Part shown: positions 53,196 to 64,000 of the stretch, piece by piece
Position numbering within the stretch: position 1 is the stretch's first letter
How the letters are laid out: every line of letters begins with the position of its first letter
NCBI GenBank assembly: GCA_963970005.1
Contig: CAXAMN010018890.1
Coordinates: forward strand, 8,001 to 72,000
Source of the DNA: Durusdinium trenchii
Taxonomy: Eukaryota; Sar; Dinophyceae; Suessiales; Symbiodiniaceae
DNA: 64,000 nucleotides
Direction of reading: 5' to 3'
Program-made: the position numbers and the translations under genes
The notes under the pieces: model-generated
What the model was told of the DNA's origin: nothing
Databases searched by the model: none
Seen by the model: the letters and a program-made list of their open reading frames with translations, nothing else

Positions 53196-54864
53196 GTGAC
53201 CATCCGCTGGCTCATGTCCCATGTCTACGGTGACCCGGCCATCCTGGCGGGCGTCCGGGCAGAAGTGGAGGAGCTCTTGGCCAAGAAGGCGTGGATCGGT
53301 GCTGAGCAGGATCGGCCGTGCAGGATAGGCGCCCAGTTTCAAGAATCTGCAGAGCATTCGACCTCTCATTCTCTGGGGTTTGGTGTTTTTGTGCCATAAA
53401 GCCACAGGCTGAGACGGGCGGAAAATAGTCGGGGCGGCCATTTTTCTTCAACTCGCTGGCGGCCAGACCGGCGGGTGTTCGAGACATTCGTGAGGCTTGC
53501 GGCATTCGTGACTTGAAGCTGGACGATCTCTTGAGTCTCAACTTGCCGGGCGGCCGAGTCCAACGCACCGAGTCCAAGCGAACACGTAGCCGGACGGCGA
53601 CGCGACGGCGGGCGGGAGCCAGGACGAATGCTTGCATCACCGAAGCGGTCCGCTTGCATAGAAGCTTGGGCAGCAAGATCGACACGTCACATGTCCAAAT
53701 AAAGGTTGGAAGAGAACATGAGATTTGGGTCTATATTATATATATATATAAATGCAGTTGCAGTTCAACCTCTTCTGGCGAAGCAATTCATGGCCGAGCA
53801 AGCTGGCAGCTGTGCTTGAACTCAGGCGATATTCCTTCGAAGCTTACGCTTAGATCAGCTGCGCCCCCTGTGGTGTCAACTTTTGCTGTGGCTCTTTGGT
53901 AGTTCGTGGTGCAATGACTATAGTGACTCGAGACTCAGCAAATTGCCTCTGAGCCGAGACAGCCATACCCAGGCCGAGATACCCATGGAATTTGGAGGCT
54001 ACAAGATTCCTCAGGGGGTCGTAGCCTTGGTCATTTGTCTATTTTTTCGAGCATATTTCTTCACGGGCACTTGCGGCACATGTTCGATGGTCCGAGATCT
54101 ATGTTTTTCCCTTGGTTTTTCATCTATGTATCTCCGAGCTATACTTTTTCTTCTGCTTGACCCGAGTGAATGTGAGGGATCAAGAGACCTGTGCCGTGCC
54201 ATGAGCTATTCTTTGTGCTCAGCGTCTGTCCTGTGGTTGATAGACTGGGAGAAAAGAATGTCAACGATCCGCTTTTCGCTCCGAACGATGCGCAGAAGGG
54301 AGCGGACTCCGCGTCCGCCTCTTCACGAGGCCACCATCTTCTTGTACGCGGATGCCGTTCACAAGGAGGGGCGGTGGGGAGAAGCGTTTGACCCGCTTCT
54401 TCCGCGGGGAAGCTTTGATCGGACGAGCGGAGTTGTCAATTGACTGGGAGAGCCCTTCCATCAGCGAAGAGTTTCCACCATCCGCTGATGGCGGCAGGAT
54501 GAGAAGTACTTCCCGGATGCTGCAGCCTTCTGTCCTCATCGATATACCGATCCTAAGGTGTGATGAAACTCTGCTTGGGCTTGGTGACGTAGGGTCATAA
54601 AAGAAAAGCCTGATGCAGCAGATTGGTGTGCCCTGTATGGGGACCACGGCAAACACCATATAACTAGAAGTGGACTTGTCCCCATTGGGGAGCCCAAGAC
54701 ATGCAGCGCACAGAGCGGTGTGAGGCGACATGTTCATTGTCCTTGTGCTGCCTTGCAAAGATGAATGGCTCATGGTTCTGCAGGTCTTCAATCAGAAGAT
54801 GATGGACAGAGAATTCGTCACTTTTGGCCATGGCCGGAAAAGATGCACTGGCGAGTTGCAAGGG
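53196..54864 (+). CDS. Cytochrome P450, C-terminal half in several exons
   Basis: P450s are heme-thiolate monooxygenases. The family motifs appear in order on one strand in small exons: after the I-helix, RWLMSHVYGDPAIL and VRAEVEELL (53196-53290); LKLDDLLSLNLPG (about 53515-53550), the stretch before the K-helix; VLELRRY (53810-53830) with the E-x-x-R pair; PLSRDSHTQ ... FGGYKIPQGV (53931-54022); EKYFPDAAAFCPHRY (54500-54545), the PERF-type segment; and FGHGRKRCTG (54823-54852), the heme-binding loop with the Cys ligand (F-x-x-G-x-K-x-C-x-G). Acceptors cag|gtg and donors aag|gtg fit several borders. The I-helix AGxxT part and N-terminus should lie upstream of 53196. Subfamily unknown; the GGYxIPxG form occurs in both microsomal and mitochondrial types. 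Confidence 0.75.
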
Positions 54865-57800
54865 GCCCCAGTACTGCACAGTGAAGGGTGTGTCAAGATC
54901 TTGGTGTGTATTTCAATAGGGAGACAGGAAGACCCCCGGGCCCTGGCTGGGCAGACTCGCACTGGCGACCCCACCGGCGACTTCGTCGGACGATTTCTCG
55001 TCGTGACGGAGGCATGCCAGATCGCAAATCTCGGCGCTTCTGGCTTCCTTTGTGATGCGCTCCTTGGGCTGTCAATGTGCTTTTTGTGGGTGTCACCCAA
55101 AAAGAGGTTCTTTGGAGGAAGGGTTACAATGTTGTGCCAATTCTTGTTTTGGAGAGAGCATCCGGCAACATCCTCCCAAAACTGAAAGAATTCGATAGAG
55201 AAGCTCCCAAGCGGTGCGAAACTGTGCTTTCTGTTCAACTGATCCAAACATCGACCAGCATAGCTGCGAGGCTTTGACATGGACCTGGTCACCAGCGCGG
55301 AAGGCAACAAGATCCCAGAGGAGCGGAGATCAACCAAGAGACCATGTAAGTATATGTATATATATATATTGTTCTATATATTGTTTATTCTTGGAAGGGA
55401 AGTAGCCTCCCCCTCATGTAATTCGGGTGACCCCAAACAGAGATCTTCCACTTGATCTCATCACTTGATCTTAAAGATGAGTCGATGAGTCGATGGTCCT
55501 TTCCAGGATCACGATGGCCCTTTCGTCTTCGACACCGCCAATACCCTGAAGCTGGTGAACTTGCGACCGAGAGCAGGTGGAACGGCGCCGTCCCGGTGCA
55601 GCGCACCGAAGCGGGGGACGTCCGCCGCAGGTGACGTGAGTGGCTCCAAGACGGCGGTTCCATCGGTGGCCACAGCAGCTTTGAGCGGACTCCGCTGGGA
55701 ATCTCAGGGGGCTGGCGTTCCTGGGTTTCCTGGAAGGAGCCATGAAGCAGCGAGGAAGGAACTCGGAACCGAAAGGGAGAAGATTCCTTGGATCCACGGA
55801 ATCCGAAGCTTTCACCTCTTTAGGTCTGTGAACATTGAGTACTTCAACCTGAAACGAGCCAAGCAACCAGAGGAGCAGCGCGAGCAGCGGACTGAGGCCA
55901 GCCTCCCAGCGCATCGTCCGGATCCTGTCCCTTCAGCAGCTTGGGCGTCCTCATCCTCGCGTCATGGGTTCCCCGCGTTTTCGGTTGGGTCATCGAGGCG
56001 TCCGGGATCTAGGCGCCCCTCACTGGGATGGGGATGGAGGTGGAGCGAGAGCGAGCGACGGGATGACAGCGAGCGACCCGGAAGCGGGAGTGGCGAGGGA
56101 CGAAGAACTGGAGTGGCGAAGATGAGAACGGCCTGTGAGTCAGTCATCTTTATTTCATGCTCAAGGGATCTTAAAGCGTTTTCAAGGTTTCCCTTGAAAA
56201 GGACGAGTGGCCCAAAGGCCCAAAGCGCTGGTTTCCCACGTCTCTCTTTTTGTCCCGTGGCCGACAGCCACATGTCTTTTCCTGTTTCTTTCCTAATCTT
56301 TTCCTGTTGCATTCGGGGTTCTAGCCTCGTGCTGGCTTGTCTCGACCATGAGAAATCTCGGCCATATCACTGAGGTGGTCTCTTTGGAAGCAAATCGTGA
56401 AGCGATCATCTTTTTTAGAGCTCTAGTGGTTTGGCCGGTGTTGACCGGTAAAGAGATCTGCACATCAAGAGACATCGCTTGACGAGAGTGGTGCAAAGTG
56501 CTTGCGAAAAAGGTCCCTACCGGGGCAAATGCACACAGAGAATGGGTTGAGGTGGCTAGGTGTATATGACAAGCCAGACTGTGGAAGCGTCTGACGGTGG
56601 GATGGTTTCAACTGGAGACAGTCAATTTCCGAAAAGGGTTTCGTGTCGTTGACCACCTCACGTCTCCAAAAAGTGCCAATGATATAGCCAGAGTGCTGAT
56701 GTACGAAGAACTGCACTCCGTCCTCACGAGCTGCACTCCATTGTTTGCAGAAGAGAGGGGTCCTCTACCCGGTGCAGTCTTTGTGGCCTTTGTTTGTACC
56801 TCGAAAAGTGAACTGAGACGTTTGGAGTGCAGTCTTTGTTCCCTGGAGTTGGAAGGGCCAAGGCCAAGGGCGGTGGCTTGCTACTTAGAACCGACCAAAG
56901 CGACCCCACAACTTCGTATTGCATATGAGCTCAAAGGGCCTCTTCTGTACAAACGCCTCGAAACAGACAAGACAATCCCTGCTGCGCCACAGCAGAGCTT
57001 CACCGGACAATTCCAACAAAACACTTCCGCATGGAAGAGGAACTGTTGCAATTGATCCATCAGATCCCAGAATTCAAGTACTTCCAGGCAACAAGAAGTC
57101 TCTTCGACTGCAATTGGAGACCTTTCGCATTGTCCTCAGACATTTGTAGAATCCTTCTCAGGAATCAATATCATTCCAAGATACAAAAAACAAGGCGCAC
57201 GTAGTCCTGAACGATTGGGATTTGAACGACAAATATGTGCAGGTATTCATTGACCAATAATTCCTCTGCCAAGAGAAACCACACACGCAGTTCTAATAAC
57301 CAAAAACGAAACCAAAAAGGCACCCGCAGAAAAACCAGCTCACAGGCCTCGGCCTTGGCCAGTTGGACTCCTCCGGACCCCCACGGGAATTCCCCACCGC
57401 TTAGGAGCCGGGTCTCTGGCGCCTCGTTCGGTCCGGCGGAGGGCAGAACCGGACAGTTCGGTCCCCGTGTTGCCGTTGCGGCTCAAAGCACAGCGCTTTG
57501 CAGCTCAAAGCACAGCTCGGCTGTTGGCTGTTGGCGGGGCTGCCTCCTTCCGTTTGATCAGCCCATCGCTTTTCACTCTTTGAGCCCGAAAGTGAGATCA
57601 GTGTTCACCAGTGAGACCGAAGAACGGCGGCATTACAGAGAGAACGGCAAAGGCATTTGGGTGTTTGTGAAAGTGAGATCGGCCAGTATATCAGAAGCAG
57701 ACTTCATCTACGGCGGCTTTTCAATCGGGGACCCTCCCTAACCAACATCCAGTTCTGGTAGGTCCTTTTTCATGTTTTCCCTTCGCTTGCTGCCCCGATG

Positions 57801-58899
57801 GCAGCATGTGGCGAGATCAAGGCTCTTTGGCCGGAAACATGGTGGGACCTCATCCGTTAAAGAAAAGGCATTCCGCGAACTTTGGGGCCTCCATGCCTGC
57901 CAAAACAACGGTGGCTTGTGTTAGCTCTGAGAGGCTTTGAGCCTGCAACATGAGACAAACTTCCTTGGCAACAACAGACCGAATGGGGGGAAATCCTGAT
58001 TGTGAGACACGCTCGTCAGGATTACAAACAAACTGCCAGGGTTTCTTAGGTGCTGAAAGGTGTTCCAACAAATGCCCCTAAAGGATGTTTCTTGGATTCA
58101 CACTGATTTGTGTCGTATATGTGTTTGCAGACAGGCAAATCAACAGATAAATCAACATTATATATCGCACCGGCAGATTTCACCGCACCGTGTCAGAAGT
58201 GCCAGGTGCCGCAGCAGCTGTTCGAGACCGACCGGACGTGCCGGGCCATGGGGCCATGGGCTAGACCTCTCGAGGTATCGGCCGACTGGTGTTGGCTTGA
58301 GGCCGACCGGTGTTGGAACAAAAGACTCAAAGGAGAGAAGCTGCAGGTGATGTGCTTCGTTGGAACACAAAAAGGGGGTGGAAATTCTTTCCGTTCAGCT
58401 GGTCGTTGGATGCCAACACTCGTGGTTTCCAACATACAACCATTGACGAGGTCGGCCACAGGCGATCATATTCAAGATTGTAGTATTTTCGTACAAACTA
58501 TGGTTGATAGTGATATTGAATATCCAGCTTCAGATTATGAGACATGTATTGCATTATGAGACATGTAATGGTCCTCAATACATAATTTATATTTATGTCA
58601 AATTAATGATACAACAAGTTGGAGGTTCAGTACGTTCATTTCAATAGTTTTGGCCATGTGACGGTGTGTGGAGCAAAAACGAAACGAAGGAAGACCCTTA
58701 CGACGAAGACTCGTGTGTTCTGATGTTTGCTGACGAGGCGTCGAAACTCAAGCAAGAATCTGGGAATATTCAGACTTCGACCTGCCGCATCCTCTTCTTC
58801 CTATTCTTCCCACTGTCCTGCTGAAAAGGACCAAGTTTTATCCTTGAGACCTGAACTAGAACCAGACCTCCGTGAGGTTGGTCTTTCTATCTTGAAGAT
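54865..58899. other. Intergenic or intronic region, nothing named
   Basis: Candidate exons without a family: 55090-55275 (NVVPILVLERASGNILPKLK), 55516-55582 (DHDGPFVFDTANTLKL, flanked by an acceptor and a GT donor), and 56690-56960. A TA microsatellite followed by ttgttctatatattgttta lies near 55347-55385. An AT-rich stretch occurs at 58560-58640. Confidence 0.4.
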
Positions 58900-61800
58900 C
58901 CGGGACCCCTCCCCTGGCGGCCACCGGCCGTCAGGCTGGGAGCTGACCTGCGGCGGCTGTCGGACGTGGCGAAGCCGCCGAGTTCGGTACTAGCGCAGAC
59001 CGCGGCCGGGCTGGGGGTCTTCTTGGGCTTTGATGCTGCGGTACGCTGGCTCATCGATACGTCCGAGATGAAGACACTACCTTCCCAGATTTGTAGCATC
59101 TTGGTGCAATGAGCCAACTTACTTTTCGTGACCTCTGGGAAAAGTGCCGTGATCATCTCAGGTATGCTCAGCGCATTTGGTGGGCTTTCCCTTGCCCAAG
59201 TGATTGCTCCAAGCAGCACGACAATGTTGCACCAGGCCTTGCTACCAGCGGTGGCTTGGGTTGGCCGGTGGTTGCCGGTGTTTCTCGTGCCGGTGCAAGT
59301 GATGCTGCCCACAATCAACTTTCCAGGCCAGATGTGTGTGACGTGTGTTGTGTTCAACGAGACAGCACTGGATTTCTTTGTTCGTTTGCGCTGCGCATGG
59401 ATTTAACATCGTTTTCCTTTTTCACCTGAATATTTGCATGCGGACCTTTTGGGGCAGATGGGGTAGACTTTGTAGAAGATGATTCTTCTCGAATCCAAGC
59501 TTGCAGAACCCATCCCATGCAGGTGGACTGGCGGAAGCCGGCGGACTGGCCATTCTCTTAGGGGCTGGCTGGTTTGGCGCCGTCGTTCTTGGGGCCCGCC
59601 TGGTCGGCGTGCTCTCCCACCAAGCCATCACAGCACCTGCTGCTGGCGGCCGAAGCGCCGTGAAGATGGGTTTGTGGCTGCCCTTGGGTTGGCTGTTGCT
59701 GGCGGCCTTGGTGGCACCTGCTGGGGTGAAGCCCGAAGTGATGGAAGCGCTGGTGGTCGGCGGCGGCGACGAAGAGATGGCTCGAAGTCTACGGGGTTTG
59801 AGCTTGGCCTCGGTGGGGGTGGGCAGCTTCGCCCTGGCCATGCGACAGGCAGGGGCAAGGGCCGGCGGGATCACACGGTCGACGCAAATACACCGGTGAA
59901 CAAATCAAAGGGAAAGAAAGAATCGCAAACTCTCTCTATTTGGCAAACTCTTTGTTTCTTTCTTGGGTTCTACCGAGTTCTACCTTCCTTTTTCATTTGT
60001 TTCAGGGTTCCTTGGTGTTTTCACCGACTCAGGGCTTGCCTGGCCATCTCTGCTTCTTGGCCAACGGAGCCGCCACCATTGCCGTGGCCGCCGCCATGGC
60101 CTTTGCGCGGAACGAGAGCTACAGCCAGGTGGTGAAGCGCGCCTCGGTGGTGTTCCGCGCGGAGTTGGGGTGGAGTCTGCGCACCCAAACCGGAGCGGTG
60201 ACCCCTCTAATTCTTGCTTCTGGCTTTACCTGACAAGACTCGGTGCCTGAAATCGAGAAGTTCTGAACATCACCTGCTCAAGACTTGCTGAACATTGCAC
60301 CGCTCCTCAACGTTTCAGCCCCGCTTTTCCTCGGGTTTTCAGCCCCTTTGAAGCGCCGCGTGCGGCGCGTGGGCTGACGAGCCCGCGTGGTGCCGTGAGG
60401 TGACTATTTGGTTGGTGCCAATGGACCGCCCGGTTCAGGGGACCGATTACTGTGGTGTTCCTTGACCTGTTACGTCAAGGTGAAGTATGACGGGTCGAGT
60501 GAAGCATCCGTTGGGCATTTGTAGATGTTCCTCCAAATCCTTATTTAAGCCATACCTTGGGACCTTGCGTTTGACTATGATTTAACATGATTTAACATGC
60601 AGTTGGTCGAAAGCGTAGTGAAAAGCAGTCATCCACCGGATTTCAGTAAAGAACAGCTTAGCATGAACAATAGGTTCCAGTGGGCCGAAGGAGATGGCTC
60701 TTGTGAACTTTTCTGCCGGGATGAGCAGGATAGTCTCCCGCCCAACATGGTGGGAGTTGGGACAGGAGCAGCACAGGTCCATTTCAGGATTCCTCTCCTC
60801 ACCTTTGAGGTTTGGGACCTGCTTTGGTGGCCACTGGAGTGCAGATGTTTCAATATCGCCCAAACCTTAGGGTTTGCTGTTATTTGCTTGTGAGACATGC
60901 ACAAGCAGTGGAGCGAAACTGACACTCTCTTTTTCCCCCACATGGTTGTTTTCTGCACCCGCCGTCTTCCCGTCACTCCGTCTCCTGCCCCCTCCCTCTA
61001 CCACTCACCTGACACCACACATTAACTCCTCTCTCACCACTCATCTCACACGTCTCACACGTCTCACACGTCTCACACCAGTACTCAGAGCTTCCCGGCG
61101 GACTTGCTGCGCGCTTGGGTCGCCGGTTGCCGGAGGCTTGTCACGTGGCTTGTCACGGAGGCCGGCGCAGTACTCGGAGCCTCCCGCGGCCGACCTGTTG
61201 CGCGCTTCGTTTGCGCGCTTGGTCGGGGTGGCCGCCGGACGGCTGCTGCGTGGCAGGCGCACTCTCACTCTCTCACTCTCTCACTCTCTCACTCTTTCAC
61301 TCACACCCACACTCACTCTCACTATCTCTCACTCACACTCACTCTCACACTCACACTCACATTCACACGCGCACTCACTCTCACTCTCACTCTCACACTC
61401 ACACTGATTTTACTCTCACTCTCACCCTCTCACTCTCTGACCCTCTCACCCTCACTCACGGTGCGAGTGCGAGTGCGAGTGCGAGTGCGAGTGCGAGTGC
61501 GAGTGCGAGTGCGAGTGAGAGTGGGTGAGAGTGAGAGTGACAGTGTGAGAGCGAGAGCGNNNNNNNNNNTGAGTGAGAGTGGGGGTGAGTGAGAGTGAGT
61601 ATGAGTGAGAGTGGGTGTGAGTGAGAGTGAGAGTGAGAGTGAGTGTGAGTGTGAGTGAGAGCGAGAGTGAGAGTGAGAGTGAGAGTGAGAGGAGTGAGAG
61701 TGAGTGTGAGTGAGAGTGAGAGTGAGTGAGTGAGTGAGCGAGAGTGAGAGTGAGAGTGAGAGTGGGTGGGTGTGAGTGAGAGGAGGAGAGTGGGTGGGTG

Positions 61801-63045
61801 TGAGTGAGAGTGAGAGTGAGAGTGAGTGAGTGAGTGAGTGTGAGTGAGGCACAAAAAATATGAGCAAGTTCTGACCATGAAAAAAGGTTCCACGGTGCGA
61901 GACACTGCCGTGCATCGAGCAAAAGGAGCTGGGCGCGATTGTTTCAGGGTGGCCGCACGTAGAGGGTTTTGAGGAAACTCACATAAAGCTTAGCTTTAAA
62001 AGGCTTGACATGTGGGGTTTTTATTCGGATTGGTAGAGAAGATCGATCGTGAACAGCACAGTAAAAAAATGGTAGCCGCACATTATTGGCCAACAGCACT
62101 GATTGTTGAAAGCTCTGATGGGGGGTCGGGTCACTTTTGAGACTGTCTGCAGATTTCTCTTCTTCAGACTCTCCCAGGCGCTCGCATTGTGGCCCTCAGC
62201 AAGGTGCTGTTCCTCAGCTGTGCTGTGGCCCCACGGCTTGAGGAAATCCGGCATCCGGCTTGGGAGGTGGAGGACTGGATGTTCGTCTCAAAAAATCCAT
62301 CTTAGAAGCTGGCCGAACTCGTCCCCAAGTCTTCCATGTATTTCATACCAGATGGAGGGACAAGGAACAGAACAAGATCACCTAGTGGATCACCTTTTTG
62401 ATGGATTCGTTTCCTGGATGGACACAACAATTTGCTGGTGAGTCAAAGCGCCTTCAAGGGAAGCATCCGAAAGTGTGAATGGTTTGTCATCGCTCCAAAG
62501 ACCATGGCTTGTTCGATTTGACTCCTGACACCCATAATTGTCTCTGCATTGCTCTGGCTAACCTAGACAGTACGGCGCCTCTGATCGCTCCGCTGGTGCC
62601 AGGCCCCCCGCGACCCACGCGACACGTGTCATGCGACACGTCCGTCGTCGATGCTTCGTCCAAGGTGTCACTGAGCAACATCGTGGGAACGGTGGTCATG
62701 GGTCCTCTTCTGGGCATTTCGCCCGAAGTCACCCTGGCTGCGACCATGAGGCACCGCCGGCGCACCGACGAGTTCTGAGAATTTCCAGGAATTTCTTTGG
62801 GAATTCCTCAAAGAACGACAACTCAAAGAACGCGTCATGGACCCTCACTGGCTTCAGACTTCCGCTTCTGCGCCCACCGGTGAAGCGGCGAATCTCCTGG
62901 CACTGCCGCCCCCGGTCGGCTTCCGGTCGCACGCCGTCGCGAGGTGTGTGACGATTCCGATGGCCCTGCCCACCTACGCTCGACTCTGTGAAGAAAGTGG
63001 TGCTGAAAACAATGTGGCTCTCGTTGCGCTGTGTGCAGGCACAAA
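58900..63045 (+). CDS. PLGG1-like: LrgA/LrgB-type transporter (plastid glycolate/glycerate translocator PLGG1-like)
   Basis: PLGG1 is the plastid inner-envelope protein that exports glycolate and imports glycerate in photorespiration; it is a fusion of LrgA and LrgB. Exon segments seen, in PLGG1 order: GLGVFLGFDAAVRWLID (about 58990-59060), SAVIISGMLSAFGGLSL and GRWLPVFLVPVQVMLP (59135-59327), GGLAILLGAGWFGAVVLGAR (59515-59880, after cag|g), FLANGAATIAVAAAMAFA (60028-60200), MGPLLGISPEVTLAATMRH (62640-62755), and ARCVTIPMALPTYARL ... VALVALCAG (62937-63045). The last two match the LrgB stretch (G.L.G..P.....L.R.(V/I)T). The RWLPVF(Y/L)VP motif is diagnostic for LrgA. The last conserved exon was not found. 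A chloroplast role fits a photosynthetic dinoflagellate. Exon borders are approximate. Confidence 0.65.
61261..61455 (+). repeat. (CTCACT)n simple repeat
   Basis: Almost pure CTCACT/CTCACA units. Lies in the presumed large intron of the LrgAB-type gene. Confidence 0.95.
61456..61850 (-). repeat. (GAGTGA)n / (GTGCGA)n simple repeat
   Basis: The complementary repeat strand: GTGCGA units at 61461-61515, then GAGTGA/GTGAGA units to about 61850. Inverted relative to 61261-61455. Confidence 0.95.
61560..61569. other. Assembly gap (10 N)
   Basis: Ten unresolved bases inside the simple repeat. Long frames on the minus strand here are artefacts. Confidence 0.99.
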
Positions 63046-64000
63046 AATGGCACAAAACTATACTGTACTGCTCCAAAAGAGAGAGAGAGAGAGAGAGAGA
63101 GGAGAAGTCAGGGAGAAGATTTGACAAAGAGTCTACATGTTTGGTTGGCTTGTGTCCTGGTTTCTTCCCGGTTTCTTCCAGCAGTCCACCAATTCGTGGC
63201 TCACCTCGTTTGACATCGGCTTTGCAACGGTCCAACGGTCCGCGGCCGCGAGCCAGGCCTTTCGGGCTTCATCGGGTCGGGGCCTTGAGGATCGTACTGT
63301 AAGGGCCGGATGAACTGTTTGAGAAGACATTGATCAGATTTCACAGACGCGAATGGTTCTGAAAACACATCCGTCAACCAGCTTTTTTTGAATGTGTTTC
63401 CATCCAACAAACCAGCAGTTTGTCTGAGTCTCCAGCTCTAGTACGGACTTCCAGTCATTTGGAAGCAGACCTCTCACTCACACACCAGTTTTCAGGCCTC
63501 CTTCATGTAACCATCCGATGTTCTTCCAAAAAAAATCGGGTGGATCCACGGCTTCTCTCGTCTTCCTCGCGAGGTTTGGCTTCTCGCAACGTTTGCTGTC
63601 CTCCGCGGCGTGTCACGCGCATCTGGATCCGGTCGCTGGGCGAATCGAAGTGGTGGAAGAACGTAGGTGTGGGATTTGGGGGGGTCCGAAACAAAATCCG
63701 AGTTGGAGTAATCAACAAAGAACTATTGCAAAAAGCCAATGAAATACAATTTTCTTGGTGTCTGTTCATGTATTTGTTTCTTTAATGCCTATAGTTTTAT
63801 CTACTTGAAGCTATGGGCTATCCCACCGATGACCAGTGTCCACTACCGGATCTCCGGTTGGACCAGTGTCGAGTGTCCAGGATTTGGGTGATCAGAAGCC
63901 CAACAAAAGGCCAAGTAAGTGGCGATGTTTGGTGCAACATCACCCAGGTTGCACAAGTTCACGCCATGGGCAGACCACTGTTAGTAGAGAGAGAGAGAGA
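63046..64000. other. Downstream region with GA repeats, no gene named
   Basis: GA dinucleotide runs at about 63079-63102 and at the window end (63986-64000). No LrgB C-terminal exon could be identified here; frames of up to 121 codons lack family signatures. Confidence 0.45.

Noticed and set aside
61104..61922. Four long Ser/Thr/Leu/His- or Arg/Val-rich frames on both strands
   Set aside because: Products of the simple repeat; several read through the N gap.
1..64000. tRNA, 5S rRNA, U6 or CRISPR arrays
   Set aside because: Searched by eye for B-box (GGTTCRANTCC), U6-like starts and spaced direct repeats; none with the needed partner elements.

Overview
The window looks like nuclear DNA of a dinoflagellate, most likely a Symbiodiniaceae-type genome. 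Every gene I can recognise lies on the + strand. Most are cut into small exons whose borders fit the dinoflagellate AG|G acceptor habit. Intronless genes sit beside multi-exon genes, and the pol of the large retroelement is of the dinoflagellate Ty1/copia type. There are no bacterial operons, rRNA, tRNA or CRISPR arrays. Names and exon borders rest on reading motifs by eye; no database search was run.

Layout. 1-6 kb: two tandem intronless 424-codon genes with a ubiquitin-like N-terminus and BspA-type leucine-rich repeats, then a 1.7-kb element with about 130-bp terminal inverted repeats. 7.5-15 kb: three long open stretches (one with a C2H2 zinc finger) that I cannot name. 15.4-35.1 kb: an AP endonuclease 2 (APEX2/ExoIII)-like gene whose 5' exons (15.4-17.3 kb) and 3' SDH-motif exon (34.8 kb) are separated by a 15.4-kb LTR retrotransposon (17,669-33,075). 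36.6-37.9 kb: an intronless polytopic membrane protein, possibly XK-related. 45-46 kb: exons of an FkbM-type methyltransferase. 53.2-54.9 kb: exons of a cytochrome P450. 58.9-63.05 kb: exons of an LrgA/LrgB (PLGG1-type plastid glycolate/glycerate) transporter. The rest is intron or intergenic DNA with simple repeats and one 10-N assembly gap inside a TCTCAC/GTGAGA tract.

The main discovery is the retrotransposon. It has 154-bp TG...CA LTRs that differ at two positions, a CCCCC target duplication, a tRNA-iMet-like primer site, gag, a damaged protease, and a 2-kb-codon pol (integrase, RT, RNase H). Downstream of pol lies a second coding region of about 5.4 kb, interrupted by two stops and two frameshifts. 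It reads as a KptA/Tpt1-like RNA 2'-phosphotransferase (ADP-ribosyl-transfer fold) followed, after a long unknown middle and an acidic linker, by an endonuclease/exonuclease/phosphatase (EEP) domain. An LTR element that combines a DDE integrase with an RNA-end-repair-type enzyme and an APE-like nuclease is not a textbook architecture. Pol also seems to contain a degenerate cytosine-methyltransferase-like segment and a roughly 210-residue insertion inside RT, and both LTRs contain a 15-nt sequence that resembles the dinoflagellate spliced leader.
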